Shown in pieces: positions 33,772-41,158 of a DNA stretch of 64,000 nucleotides; positions within the stretch are counted from its first letter, which is position 1, and every line of letters starts with the position of its first letter. The stretch is from positions 1-64,000 of the forward strand of contig JAZRDN010000031.1 of NCBI GenBank assembly GCA_045660295.1, written 5' to 3'. The notes under the pieces were generated by a model, which searched no databases, was not told the DNA's origin, and was given only the letters and a program-made list of their open reading frames with translations. Source of the DNA: RGIG8775 sp045660295. GTDB lineage: Bacteria; Bacillota; Clostridia; Oscillospirales; CAG-272. The translations under genes and the position numbers were made by a program.

Positions 33772-33862
33772 ACGATACTCACGATATTCACGATATCGCA
33801 CGAAAACACACGATAAATGCACGATATCACACGATATTTAACGATATTCACGATATCAAACG
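33772..33862. repeat. Array of about ten 9-11-bp ACGATAT-type repeats
   Basis: Units such as ACGATACTC, ACGATATTC, ACGATATCGC, ACGATATCAC, ACGATATTTA and ACGATATTC follow one another with a period close to one helical turn. No open reading frame runs through it. The units are too short and too close for CRISPR. The non-genic stretch 33689-34090 consists of the 74-bp repeat, this array, a terminator hairpin and the next promoter. Confidence 0.7.
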
Positions 33863-33910
33863 GAGTTCTTAAAACTCCAAGAGATAATTTTTGCCTTACG
33901 GCAACTCTCA

Positions 33911-33950
33911 AAAACCCCGATACCACAACGGTTTTCGGGGTTTTCTTTTT
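33911..33950 (+). terminator. Terminator hairpin after the repeat array
   Basis: AAAACCCCGA (33911-33920) pairs with TCGGGGTTTT (33935-33944), followed by CTTTTTTT. It ends transcripts that pass through the repeat array. Confidence 0.85.
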
Positions 33951-34010
33951 TTATCAATACTCCGTTTGGTGCAAATTTAACTTGGCATAGCTACATATGC
34001 AAAAATGGTA

Positions 34011-34039
34011 TTTACAAATAGCACCATTTGTGATATAAT
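34011..34039 (+). promoter_or_regulatory. Promoter of the 55-residue membrane protein gene
   Basis: TTTACA (34011-34016) and TATAAT (34034-34039) are 17 bp apart. The spacer contains CAAAT-AGCACC-ATTTG, a small inverted repeat that could be an operator. The leader shares GATAAA...ACTTGAAT.TGACG with the leader of the 33239 gene. Confidence 0.65.
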
Positions 34040-34090
34040 AAAATTGTTTAGATATCTAATCGATAAACTTGAATATGACGAGGTGACTTT

Positions 34091-34258
34091 ATGAAAAAGG
34101 TTCTTCAAGTAATTTGCTGTGCAGTAGGCAGTGGAATGATTGGTTTCTTTGCAAATCAGTTGGATACGATTGTGGGAAGTGTGTGTTTCACGCTTGGTGT
34201 TGCTCTGCTTGTTGGTTCAATCATTCTTGTATCAAAGCAAGATAAAGAGAATAAGTAA
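34091..34258 (+). CDS. Small membrane protein, 55 residues
   Basis: MKKVLQVICCAVGSGMIGFF starts two hydrophobic helices (about 4-20 and 28-47), and the protein ends in a charged KQDKENK tail. It has its own promoter and a GAGGTGACTTT ribosome binding site. The stop codon lies inside the second copy of the 74-bp repeat. A small two-helix protein of this kind could be a membrane regulator or simply a conserved hypothetical; no family recognised. Confidence 0.6.
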   Translation: MKKVLQVICCAVGSGMIGFFANQLDTIVGSVCFTLGVALLVGSIILVSKQDKENK

Positions 34259-34330
34259 ATTCCAATTTATCGAGCAGAATAATCGTTGAATGTTGGTGCG
34301 ATTTTGGTGCAATTTTTGTGCAACACTTTA
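34257..34330 (+). repeat. 74-bp repeat, copy 2, after the 34091 gene
   Basis: Ungapped match to 33694-33767 with about eight differences. It contains the same GTTGAATGTTGGTG and GATTTTGGTGCAA blocks and lies between a small membrane protein gene and the GNAT gene. Confidence 0.75.
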
Positions 34331-34358
34331 CAATGTGATTAAATTTAGGAGAAATGTT

Positions 34359-34856
34359 ATGAACGTATTAGAGATAGCTCAGCCACAGGGCCTTGAAACA
34401 TGTTGGCGCATTATTAACGAGGGCAGAGAATTTCAAAGGGAGCAGGGCTTTGTACAGTGGGACGACACCTATCCAACGGTTGACTTGATACGCGAGGATA
34501 TAAAAGCACAAAAGGGCTACGTGCTTAAAATAGACGGAGTTATCGCGGGCTATATGTTTATCGATTTTTCGGGCGAGCCGGCATATTTGAACATCAAGGG
34601 AAAATGGCGCTCCGAGCAGAAATACGGCGTGGTGCACCGCATGGCGTTCAGTAAGGACTTTCAGGGAAAAGGACTTTCGGATATGGCGTTCAATCTTATT
34701 GAGAAGCTTTTCCTTGAAAAGGGCGTTAAATATATCCGTATGGATACCGATTTTCCCAATAAAAGAATGCAGCACGTTCTTACCAAAAACGGCTTTGTGA
34801 ACTGTGGAATAATCGTTTTCCAAGGCGAAAAGCTCGCCTACGATAAATTGCTGTAA
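34359..34856 (+). CDS. GNAT family N-acetyltransferase
   Basis: 165 residues. The start at 34359 follows AGGAGAAATGTT. The acetyl-CoA-binding motif A region is HRMAFSKDFQGKGLSDMAFN (about 100-120), and motif B is FPNKRMQHVLTKNGFVNCGI. Family members transfer acetyl groups to amines or small metabolites; the substrate cannot be predicted. The nearest terminator is a copy of the rpsI terminator. Confidence 0.85.
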   Translation: MNVLEIAQPQGLETCWRIINEGREFQREQGFVQWDDTYPTVDLIREDIKAQKGYVLKIDGVIAGYMFIDFSGEPAYLNIKGKWRSEQKYGVVHRMAFSKDFQGKGLSDMAFNLIEKLFLEKGVKYIRMDTDFPNKRMQHVLTKNGFVNCGIIVFQGEKLAYDKLL

Positions 34857-34881
34857 CCTTAATAATACAAATTTTTACATA

Positions 34882-34914
34882 ACAGCACTCACATTTGTGG
34901 GGGCTGTTTTGTTT
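34882..34914 (+). terminator. Terminator after the GNAT gene (second copy of the rpsI-type hairpin)
   Basis: ACAGCACTCAC-ATTT-GTGGGGGCTGT followed by TTTGTTTTTT. It differs from the hairpin at 33094-33119 in one base of the stem. Confidence 0.85.
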
Positions 34915-34969
34915 TTTGCGTCGAGCACAGTTAAATTTATGCGGTTATATAATATTTTTGTAAAACCGA

Positions 34970-34998
34970 TTGAAAAATCTGTGTAAATATGGTATACT
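34970..34998 (+). promoter_or_regulatory. Promoter of the aldo/keto reductase operon
   Basis: TTGAAA (34970-34975) and TATACT (34993-34998) are separated by 17 bp, 33 bp before the ATG at 35032. Confidence 0.7.
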
Positions 34999-35031
34999 TG
35001 ATATGTATTATCTCTCGAAAGGAGAATCGCA

Positions 35032-36039
35032 ATGGAATATATAACTTTGGGTAAAACAGGCTTAAAGGTCTCACGCGTAGGCTTTGGCGGTATACCGATA
35101 CAAAAGGTTGACAACGAAGGCTCAAAAAGGTTGATGCAGGCGGTGGTTGAAAAGGGAATCAATTTTATTGATACCGCACGCGCCTATACCGTCAGCGAGG
35201 AGCTTATCGGTGATGCGCTTGTGGGAATGAGAGATAAATTCATCATCGCCACCAAGAGTATGGCTCGTACCGCTGATGCAATGCGTAAGGATATAGATAT
35301 AAGCCTTAAAAACCTTAAGACAGATTATATAGACATCTATCAGATACACAACGTAACGATGGAGCAGCTTGCCGTCGTCTGCGGAGAGGGCGGCGCGCTT
35401 GAGGCACTGGGCGAGGCAAAGGCGCAGGGCAGAATACACCACATCGGACTTACCGCTCATTCGCTTGAGGTCTTTGAATACGCAACTACTCTTGACTGGG
35501 TCGAAACGCTGATGTTCCCTTATAACATCGTGGAAACTCACGGCGAGGAGATAATAAAGAAGTGCAACGAGCGCAATATCGGCTTTATCTGTATGAAGCC
35601 GCTTGCGGGCGGCGCGCTTGAAAATGCGACTCTCGCGCTTCGTTTTATAGCGGCTAATGAGAATGTTCATATAGTTATTCCCGGAATGTGTAACGAGGAC
35701 GAGGTCGATATGAACGTGTCGGCGGTGTTGGATAAATCGCCGCTCAGCGATACCGAGCTTGCCGAGATAGAAAAAATACGCAAGGAGCTTGGTACAAACT
35801 TCTGTCGCAGATGTAATTATTGTCAGCCCTGTGCTGCCGGAATAAATATTTCGGGTGTTTTCCTTTTCGGCGGTTATCTTGAAAGATACGGACTCGAGAA
35901 TTGGGCGCGTGAAAGATATGCGGCATTGCCCTCAAAGGCAGGCGCGTGTATAGAGTGCGGCGCTTGCGAAAGCAGATGCCCATATAATCTGCCTATAAGA
36001 GAAATGATGAAAAAATACGCCAAGGCATTCGGCGAATAA
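35032..36039 (+). CDS. Aldo/keto reductase with C-terminal 4Fe-4S clusters
   Basis: 335 residues. The TIM-barrel part shows FIDTARAYTVSEELIGDAL (catalytic Asp and Tyr), the active-site lysine region FIIATKSM and YIDIYQIHN. The C-terminal about 70 residues carry two cysteine clusters (NFCRRCNYCQPCAAGINIS and ACIECGACESRCPYNLP), typical of the anaerobic ferredoxin-type AKR subgroup. The substrate is unknown; the clusters suggest ferredoxin-linked electron transfer. It has an AAAGGAGAATCGCA site and leads an operon with phosphofructokinase and an SDR gene. Confidence 0.9.
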   Translation: MEYITLGKTGLKVSRVGFGGIPIQKVDNEGSKRLMQAVVEKGINFIDTARAYTVSEELIGDALVGMRDKFIIATKSMARTADAMRKDIDISLKNLKTDYIDIYQIHNVTMEQLAVVCGEGGALEALGEAKAQGRIHHIGLTAHSLEVFEYATTLDWVETLMFPYNIVETHGEEIIKKCNERNIGFICMKPLAGGALENATLALRFIAANENVHIVIPGMCNEDEVDMNVSAVLDKSPLSDTELAEIEKIRKELGTNFCRRCNYCQPCAAGINISGVFLFGGYLERYGLENWARERYAALPSKAGACIECGACESRCPYNLPIREMMKKYAKAFGE

Positions 36040-36053
36040 GAAAGGACGTTAAA

Positions 36054-37295
36054 ATGAATAAACTTATCGGAAACGCGGTCGTCGGTCAGTCGGGCGGACC
36101 TACCGCGGCAATAAATGCAACTCTCGCGGGGGTTATCCGCGGCGTAAAGGACGAAGCCGTACACGGCGGCGTTATCGGCAAGCTCTACGGCATGCGTAAC
36201 GGCATTGAAGGTCTTATCGAGGAAAGACTGGTTGACCTCACCGAGCGCTTTGCTAACGATGCCGATATCGATATTCTTGAAAGCACTCCCGCGGCGGCTC
36301 TCGGCTCTTGCCGAAAAAAGCTTCCCAAGCCCACCGATGACCCTGCTTTCTTTGAGAATCTTGTCTCGATATTCAAAAAATACGATATCAGATATTTCTT
36401 CTATATCGGCGGTAATGACTCTATGGATACCGTCGCTAAGCTTTCGGAGTATACGACCATGTGCGACTACGAGATGCGTATAATCGGCGTGCCGAAAACT
36501 ATTGATAACGACCTTGTTGTTACCGACCATACTCCGGGCTTTGGCTCTGCGGCTAAGTATATTGCCACCACAATGCAGGAGATAATCCGCGACTGCGCGG
36601 TCTATACCACCAAAGCCGTTACCATCGTTGAGATAATGGGACGAGACGCGGGCTGGCTTACCGCGTCCTCCGCCATAGGACGCGTTGTAAACGGCGTTGC
36701 CCCCAATCTTGTTTATCTTCCCGAGAGAAGATTCAGCATGGAAGAGTTCTTCGAGGACGTGAAGAAAGAGCTTGAAAAACAGCCCAACGTGGTGGTTGCA
36801 GTTTCCGAGGGCCTTCAGTTTGCCGATGGAACCTACGTCGGAGAGGGGACACAGAGCGGAGCTGTCGATATCTTCGGTCATAAGTACCTTTCGGGTACCG
36901 GTAAAGCGCTTGAAATGGCTGTCAAGAACGAGATAGGCTGTAAGGTGCGCTCGGTAGAGCTTAATATCTCGCAGAGATGCGCTTCACATATAGCGTCCGC
37001 TACCGACATCGACGAATCTGTAAGAGTGGGCAGAGGTGCGGTCTTTGCCGCGTCACAGGGCGTTACACGCAGAATGATGACTATTCTCCGCAACGAAGGC
37101 GAGGAATATTCCTCTATAATTGACCATTCCGACGTTTCCGAGATAGCCAATAAGGTCAAGCACGTTGATGATAAATATATCAACGAAAGAGGCAACAACG
37201 TCACTGACGAGTGCTGTAACTATCTTCTTCCGCTTATCGTGGGTGAACGCAAGATAAAATTTGAGAACGGTCTGCCTGTTCACGTGATAATCTGA
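36054..37295 (+). CDS. 6-phosphofructokinase, probably pyrophosphate-dependent type
   Basis: 413 residues. Phosphorylates fructose 6-phosphate. GQSGGPTAAINATLAG begins the nucleotide or PPi site. The second glycine motif is YIGGNDSMDT, lacking the GGDGS of classic ATP enzymes. PKTIDNDL, with the Lys that is diagnostic for PPi enzymes, follows, and MGRDAGWLTA is the substrate motif. The length and motifs place it in the clostridial group usually annotated as PPi-PFK; phosphate donor preference is inferred. It starts 14 nt after the aldo/keto reductase gene with an AAGGACG site. A reversible PPi enzyme would fit with the small pyrophosphatase and Fbp encoded further on. Confidence 0.85.
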   Translation: MNKLIGNAVVGQSGGPTAAINATLAGVIRGVKDEAVHGGVIGKLYGMRNGIEGLIEERLVDLTERFANDADIDILESTPAAALGSCRKKLPKPTDDPAFFENLVSIFKKYDIRYFFYIGGNDSMDTVAKLSEYTTMCDYEMRIIGVPKTIDNDLVVTDHTPGFGSAAKYIATTMQEIIRDCAVYTTKAVTIVEIMGRDAGWLTASSAIGRVVNGVAPNLVYLPERRFSMEEFFEDVKKELEKQPNVVVAVSEGLQFADGTYVGEGTQSGAVDIFGHKYLSGTGKALEMAVKNEIGCKVRSVELNISQRCASHIASATDIDESVRVGRGAVFAASQGVTRRMMTILRNEGEEYSSIIDHSDVSEIANKVKHVDDKYINERGNNVTDECCNYLLPLIVGERKIKFENGLPVHVII

Positions 37296-37308
37296 GTGAG
37301 GTAAGAAC

Positions 37309-38067
37309 ATGAGAATAGCGGTGATAACAGGTGCGTCATCGGGAATGGGTCGTGAGTTCGTAAAACAGATAGACGCTACCGAAAGCTTTGATGAAATATG
37401 GGTCGTGGCAAGACGTAAGGAGCGCCTTGAGGAGCTTTGCGAGGGCTCAAAAAATAAGATACGCCCCATTTCTCTTGACTTGATGAAAAGAGAGAGCTTT
37501 GACCAATATAAAGCTCTGCTTGAAGCCGAAAATCCCGACGTAGCGGTGCTCGTAAACGGAAGTGGCTGCGGTCGCTTCGGCGCGTTTACCGATATTGACC
37601 TTGACACTCAGCTTGATATGATAGACCTTAACGATAAGGCGCTGGTGGCAATGACTTATCTTACTTTGCCCTACATGAAAGAAGGGGGAAGAATATACCA
37701 GATAGACTCGCTTTCCTCGTTCCAGCCTGTGCCGTACATAGGCGTTTACGGTGCTACCAAAGCTTTTGTTTTGAGCTTTTCACGCGCGCTTAACGTCGAG
37801 CTTAAAAAGCGTAATATAAGAGTTATGGCTATTTGCCCGGGGTGGGTACGCACGGAGTTTTTTGATCACGCGGTAACCGATGATACGATTACATACTATA
37901 ACAGATATTACGATTCCGACGAGGTGGTCGAAAGAGCGTTTAAGGATATGAAAAAGGGAAGGGACGTTTCTGTTTGCGGGCTTCCTATAAGAATGCAGGT
38001 CAGACTTACCAAGCTCCTTCCTCATAAGCTGGTTATGAAGATTTGGTGCAAGCAACAGAAAAAGTAG
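37309..38067 (+). CDS. Short-chain dehydrogenase/reductase
   Basis: 252 residues with a Rossmann fold: the cofactor motif TGASSGMGREF is at about 7-17, NGSG at about 85, and the catalytic Tyr and Lys are in YGATKAF (about 147-153). The Ser upstream is in IDSLSSF. ICPGWVRTEFF is also typical. NAD(P)-dependent reduction of an unknown substrate. The start is 13 nt after the phosphofructokinase gene (GAGGTAAGAAC), so it is in the same operon. Confidence 0.9.
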   Translation: MRIAVITGASSGMGREFVKQIDATESFDEIWVVARRKERLEELCEGSKNKIRPISLDLMKRESFDQYKALLEAENPDVAVLVNGSGCGRFGAFTDIDLDTQLDMIDLNDKALVAMTYLTLPYMKEGGRIYQIDSLSSFQPVPYIGVYGATKAFVLSFSRALNVELKKRNIRVMAICPGWVRTEFFDHAVTDDTITYYNRYYDSDEVVERAFKDMKKGRDVSVCGLPIRMQVRLTKLLPHKLVMKIWCKQQKK

Positions 38068-38097
38068 TCATTTCGGGATGAAATTTTATTGTGTCGC

Positions 38098-38126
38098 TTG
38101 ATATAATTATTTGTATGTGTTAAAAT
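38098..38126 (+). promoter_or_regulatory. Promoter of the truncated receptor gene
   Basis: TTGATA (38098-38103) and TAAAAT (38121-38126) are 17 bp apart, in front of the start at 38163. The pseudogene may still be transcribed. Confidence 0.5.
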
Positions 38127-38162
38127 GTAGATGTGAAATAATTTCTAAATGAGAAAATTTTT

Positions 38163-38692
38163 ATGAAGAAGTTTGTAAAAATAATGTGCCTCGCTCTTGC
38201 GCTTGTCATGATGCTCGCTACCTTTGCGGCTTGTGGAGGCGACGGAGAGGACATATGCAGGATGACTACGGAGTGCTTCCCCTGCCCAAGTTCGATAAAG
38301 AGCAGGAAGATTATCACAGTACGTTTGGTAACGGTGCCTCGCTTATCGTGGTTCTCTCCACATGCACAAAAACAGATCTTGTAGGTGCGACGATCGAGCT
38401 TATGGGCGCCGAGGCGTATAAGCAGGTCACACCCGCTTATTTTGAGATATGCCTTGAGGGTAAATATTCCGACGCTCCCGAGGACGCGGCGATGTACGAC
38501 AGAATTATCAATAGCTTCGTGTATAGCTTTGGTTTCTGCTATTCTACAAAGAGTCTTGAGGGAATCGGATCGCTTTTCCGTAACCTTGACGTCGATCTTG
38601 CCCAGAAATACGAGTCAAATAAGATAAAATACGAGACCGCACTTGAGGAGCTTATCAACAAGCTCGATGAGATATCCTTTATGCTTGGCTGA
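38163..38692 (+). pseudogene. Internally deleted duplicate of the 38867 solute-binding lipoprotein
   Basis: It begins with an intact lipoprotein signal peptide (MKKFVKIMCLALALVMMLAT, lipobox FAAC). Within about 30 codons it jumps to the last about 147 codons of the neighbouring receptor, but in another frame, so the join is frameshifted. From 38253 on, the DNA matches 39912 onward over 488 bp with about 15 differences and no gaps by eye, including the shared terminator. The signal-peptide region is much more diverged from 38867, which suggests recombination or gene conversion of the 3' part. Roughly 1 kb is missing. The product would be non-functional. Confidence 0.85.
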
Positions 38693-38740
38693 TACATAAA
38701 ATACCGTGATTTTAAGCCGCAGCATTTGCTACGGCTTTTT
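38253..38740 (+). repeat. 488-bp duplication, copy 1 (copy 2 at 39912-40399)
   Basis: Constant offset of 1659 bp to the 3' part of the 38867 gene and its terminator, about 15 mismatches by eye (about 97% identity). Confidence 0.9.
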
Positions 38741-38742
38741 TT
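38714..38742 (+). terminator. Terminator after the truncated receptor gene
   Basis: AAGCCGCAGC-ATTT-GCTACGGCTT with one mismatch in the stem, followed by TTTTT. It is the duplicate of the terminator at 40373. Confidence 0.8.
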
Positions 38743-38803
38743 ACAAAAAAGCAATGTTTTTTTTGTGCAAAATGGCAAAAAAAATCAAAAAATCAAGTTG
38801 GTG

Positions 38804-38832
38804 TTGACATAATCGGGAAAATGTGATAATAT
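38804..38832 (+). promoter_or_regulatory. Promoter of the 38867 receptor gene
   Basis: TTGACA (38804-38809) with TAATAT (38827-38832) at 17 bp; GATAAT at 15 bp is an alternative -10. Confidence 0.65.
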
Positions 38833-38866
38833 ATACATGGCAAAAATTTTGTAAAGGAGAATTTTC

Positions 38867-40351
38867 ATGAAAAAATTCACAAAACTTATGTGTCTTGTTT
38901 TGGCGCTGCTCATGACTGTTGCTTGTTTTGCGGCTTGTGGCGGTAACGGAGATGACACAACACTTCCCAAGGCTTCGGGAGATCAGGAAGACGAGACAGG
39001 ACGTAACGCTGTCAAAGATACAGTTCCCACCGATCTTAAATTTGACGGCGAAACAGTAACCTTCTTCGTTCGTGACGATACCGACATGTGGAAAAACGAG
39101 ATCGACGTTGAAAAGACAACAAACGATACTCTTTTTGATGCAATTTACTACCGTAACGCGACAGTAGAGGAGAGACTCGGTGTTACTATCGAGCAGATAG
39201 GACAGTCGGGAGTGTTCGGCGTTTCCGATGCTTGGAACTCTACGCTCCGTAATGCGGTGCTTACAAAGAGCGGTGACTTTGATGCGGCGGCTATCTACGC
39301 TTCCACAGGCTCTGCTATCGCGGTAGAGGGTCTTTACTATAACATGCTCGACCTTCCTTATATCAACCTTGATCAGCCTTGGTGGAATAAGTCTGTGGTT
39401 GAGGAACTGACACTTTTCGACACACTTTACTATCTTGCCGGTGATATTGCGGTTACCGAGATTGCCGACGGTGTCAGCTTGTTTTTTAACAAGAATCTTT
39501 TCACTGAGCTTTATCAGACTCAGAATATCAACCTCTATGATCTGGTGGAGAGTGGAGAGTGGACTATTGAATATTTGAATGATCTCGTGACCAACGCATG
39601 GATAGATGAAAACAGCGACGGCGTTATCAGTGACGGAGATACCGTGGGATTTGCCGCGGAAGAGGTAACGACCGGTGAGGCCGGCATGGATGCGTGGATT
39701 CCGGCTATGGGTATCAGCCTTACAAAAATGGTTGACGGATATCCTGAACTCGCGTTCTATGATGAGCATACCGTAGAAGCCTTTGAAAAGCTTCAGGGAC
39801 TCTATAATTCCAACCCCGGTACGCTCAGAGCTGCGACAAGCGAGACTAAGTTTGTAGTCGGCAACCAGCTCTTTATAAGAGCTTATCTCGATGCAGGTGC
39901 TTCCTTCCGTGATATGCAGGATGACTACGGAGTGCTTCCCCTGCCCAAGTTCGATAAAGAGCAGGAAGATTATCACAGTACGTTTGGTAACGGAGCCTCG
40001 CTTATCGTGGTTCTCTCCACATGCACCAAAACAGATCTTGTAGGTGCGACGATCGAGCTTATGGGTGCCGAGGCGTATAAGCAGGTCACACCAGCTTACT
40101 TTGAGATATGCCTTCAGGGTAAATATTCCGACGCTCCCGAGGACGCGGCGATGTACGACAGAATTATCAATAGCTTCGTGTATAGCTTTGGTTTCTGCTA
40201 TTCTACAAAGAGTCTTGAGGGAATCGGATCTCTTTTCCGTAACCTTGACATCGATCTTGCCCAAAAATACGAGGCAAATAAGATCAGATACGAGACCGCG
40301 CTTGAGGAGCTTATCAACAAGCTCGATGAGATATCCTTTATGCTTGGCTGA
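38867..40351 (+). CDS. Extracellular solute-binding lipoprotein (family 1 type), orphan
   Basis: 494 residues. Lipoprotein signal with lipobox CFAAC (cysteine at about 24) followed by a short Gly/Asp-rich linker. The body resembles family 1 sugar receptors (VTFFVRDDTDMW, ATVEERLGVTIEQ, the GYPELAFYDEHTVEAFEKLQ segment and YGVLPLPKFDKEQEDYHST). No permease or ATPase gene is adjacent; it is a free-standing gene with its own promoter, AAAGGAGAATTTTC ribosome binding site and terminator. It presumably feeds a transporter encoded elsewhere; the ligand is unknown. A broken duplicate lies directly upstream. Confidence 0.85.
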   Translation: MKKFTKLMCLVLALLMTVACFAACGGNGDDTTLPKASGDQEDETGRNAVKDTVPTDLKFDGETVTFFVRDDTDMWKNEIDVEKTTNDTLFDAIYYRNATVEERLGVTIEQIGQSGVFGVSDAWNSTLRNAVLTKSGDFDAAAIYASTGSAIAVEGLYYNMLDLPYINLDQPWWNKSVVEELTLFDTLYYLAGDIAVTEIADGVSLFFNKNLFTELYQTQNINLYDLVESGEWTIEYLNDLVTNAWIDENSDGVISDGDTVGFAAEEVTTGEAGMDAWIPAMGISLTKMVDGYPELAFYDEHTVEAFEKLQGLYNSNPGTLRAATSETKFVVGNQLFIRAYLDAGASFRDMQDDYGVLPLPKFDKEQEDYHSTFGNGASLIVVLSTCTKTDLVGATIELMGAEAYKQVTPAYFEICLQGKYSDAPEDAAMYDRIINSFVYSFGFCYSTKSLEGIGSLFRNLDIDLAQKYEANKIRYETALEELINKLDEISFMLG

Positions 40352-40399
40352 TACATAAAATACCGTGATTTTAAGCCGTAGCGTTTGCTACGGCTTTTT
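39912..40399 (+). repeat. 488-bp duplication, copy 2
   Basis: 3' part of the intact receptor gene and its terminator, matching 38253-38740 without gaps. Confidence 0.9.
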
Positions 40400-40402
40400 T
40401 GT
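40373..40402 (+). terminator. Terminator after the 38867 receptor gene
   Basis: A perfect 10-bp stem, AAGCCGTAGC (40373-40382) and GCTACGGCTT (40387-40396), with loop GTTT and a T run. Confidence 0.9.
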
Positions 40403-40457
40403 ATAACGAAAACCACGCGATAGTCGCGTGGTTCAAAAAAGGTTAACCGATGAAAGG

Positions 40458-40525
40458 AAATCCTCCAAATATGCTATAATAAACTTGACCTGCCAGTCAA
40501 AATAAAAAACATATTTGGAGGATTT
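40458..40525 (+). promoter_or_regulatory. Inverted repeat that can mask the tnpA ribosome binding site
   Basis: AAATCCTCCAAATATG (40458-40473) is the exact reverse complement of CATATTTGGAGGATTT (40510-40525); the second arm contains the GGAGG of tnpA. A TATAAT box (40475-40480) lies between the arms. RNA that enters from outside would contain both arms and hide the ribosome binding site, while RNA started at the internal promoter would lack the first arm. Confidence 0.75.
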
Positions 40526-40529
40526 ATCT

Positions 40530-41000
40530 ATGAAAAATGTACCCATAGACAATAATAGTTTAGCACATACGAGTTGGAATTGCAAGTACCATATTGTGTT
40601 TGCGCCAAAATATAGGAGAAAAGTTTTTTTCGATGAAAAAAGAATGGAGATAAGAGAAATACTGCGTCAATTATGCCAATGGAAGGGAGTAGAAATAATT
40701 GAAGGAGAGGTGTACCCAGACCACATACATATGCTGGTGAGTATCCCGCCCAAAATGAGCGTTTCGGGATTTATGGGATATCTAAAGGGAAAAAGTGCAT
40801 TATTAATATTTCAAAAGTATGGTAATATGAAATTTGCATACCGAAATCGCGAATTTTGGTGCAAGGGATATTACGTTGATACCGTGGGGAAGAACACAAA
40901 GGCGATAAAAGCATATATAGCAGAACAATTGAAGCGCGATCAAGAGAGTGATCAGTTAGCGATGTTCGACCCACGGGACCCATTTATGGGTAGTAAGTAA
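40530..41000 (+). CDS. tnpA: IS200/IS605 family transposase TnpA
   Basis: 156 residues. A HUH-type single-tyrosine DNA nuclease that cuts and joins the element's single-stranded ends. The HUH motif is YPDHIHMLVSIPP, and the likely catalytic tyrosine is in FWCKGYYVDTVG. The opening NNSLAHTSWNCKYHIVFAPKYRRK is the family signature. The start at 40530 follows TTTGGAGGATTTATCT. The frame is intact, so the element may be active. Base composition is more AT-rich than neighbouring genes. Confidence 0.93.
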   Translation: MKNVPIDNNSLAHTSWNCKYHIVFAPKYRRKVFFDEKRMEIREILRQLCQWKGVEIIEGEVYPDHIHMLVSIPPKMSVSGFMGYLKGKSALLIFQKYGNMKFAYRNREFWCKGYYVDTVGKNTKAIKAYIAEQLKRDQESDQLAMFDPRDPFMGSK

Positions 41001-41109
41001 TAATTGCGTTGCTGGCAGGCCAATCTAAAGCGCACTTGTGCGCCGCCAGTAGTATTAGGGCTATGCCCGAAAATGAAATACCACCCGCTACGCGGGTGGA
41101 TATTTATTA

Positions 41110-41138
41110 TTGACATACCTCAGATTTTGATGTATAAT
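41110..41138 (+). promoter_or_regulatory. Perfect consensus promoter of the ydcF/sanA-like gene
   Basis: TTGACA (41110-41115) and TATAAT (41133-41138) with a 17-bp spacer. The -35 box lies only about 10 bp after the right-end hairpin of the insertion sequence. Confidence 0.85.
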
Positions 41139-41158
41139 ATAAAAGAGGAGGGGTGTAA

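Larger units (their letters stand above)
40404..41106 (+). mobile_element. IS200-like insertion sequence (IS200/IS605 family, tnpA only)
   Basis: The element has no terminal inverted repeats in the classic sense but carries subterminal hairpins, as this family does: AACCACGCGA-TAG-TCGCGTGGTT (40411-40433) on the left and CCACCCGC-TAC-GCGGGTGG (41081-41099) on the right. It has a single Y1 transposase gene and no tnpB. An additional hairpin GCGCAC-TT-GTGCGC (41030-41043) lies after tnpA. The exact ends are uncertain by about 20 bases. Transposition in this family proceeds through single-stranded DNA. Confidence 0.75.

Noticed and set aside
33772..33862. Possible CRISPR array
   Set aside because: Units are about 10 bp with no spacers of 30 bp or more and no cas genes in the window.
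36054..37295. GGNDS motif in phosphofructokinase as a loss-of-function change
   Set aside because: To my knowledge this form is common in the clostridial PPi-type group and the other active-site motifs are intact.
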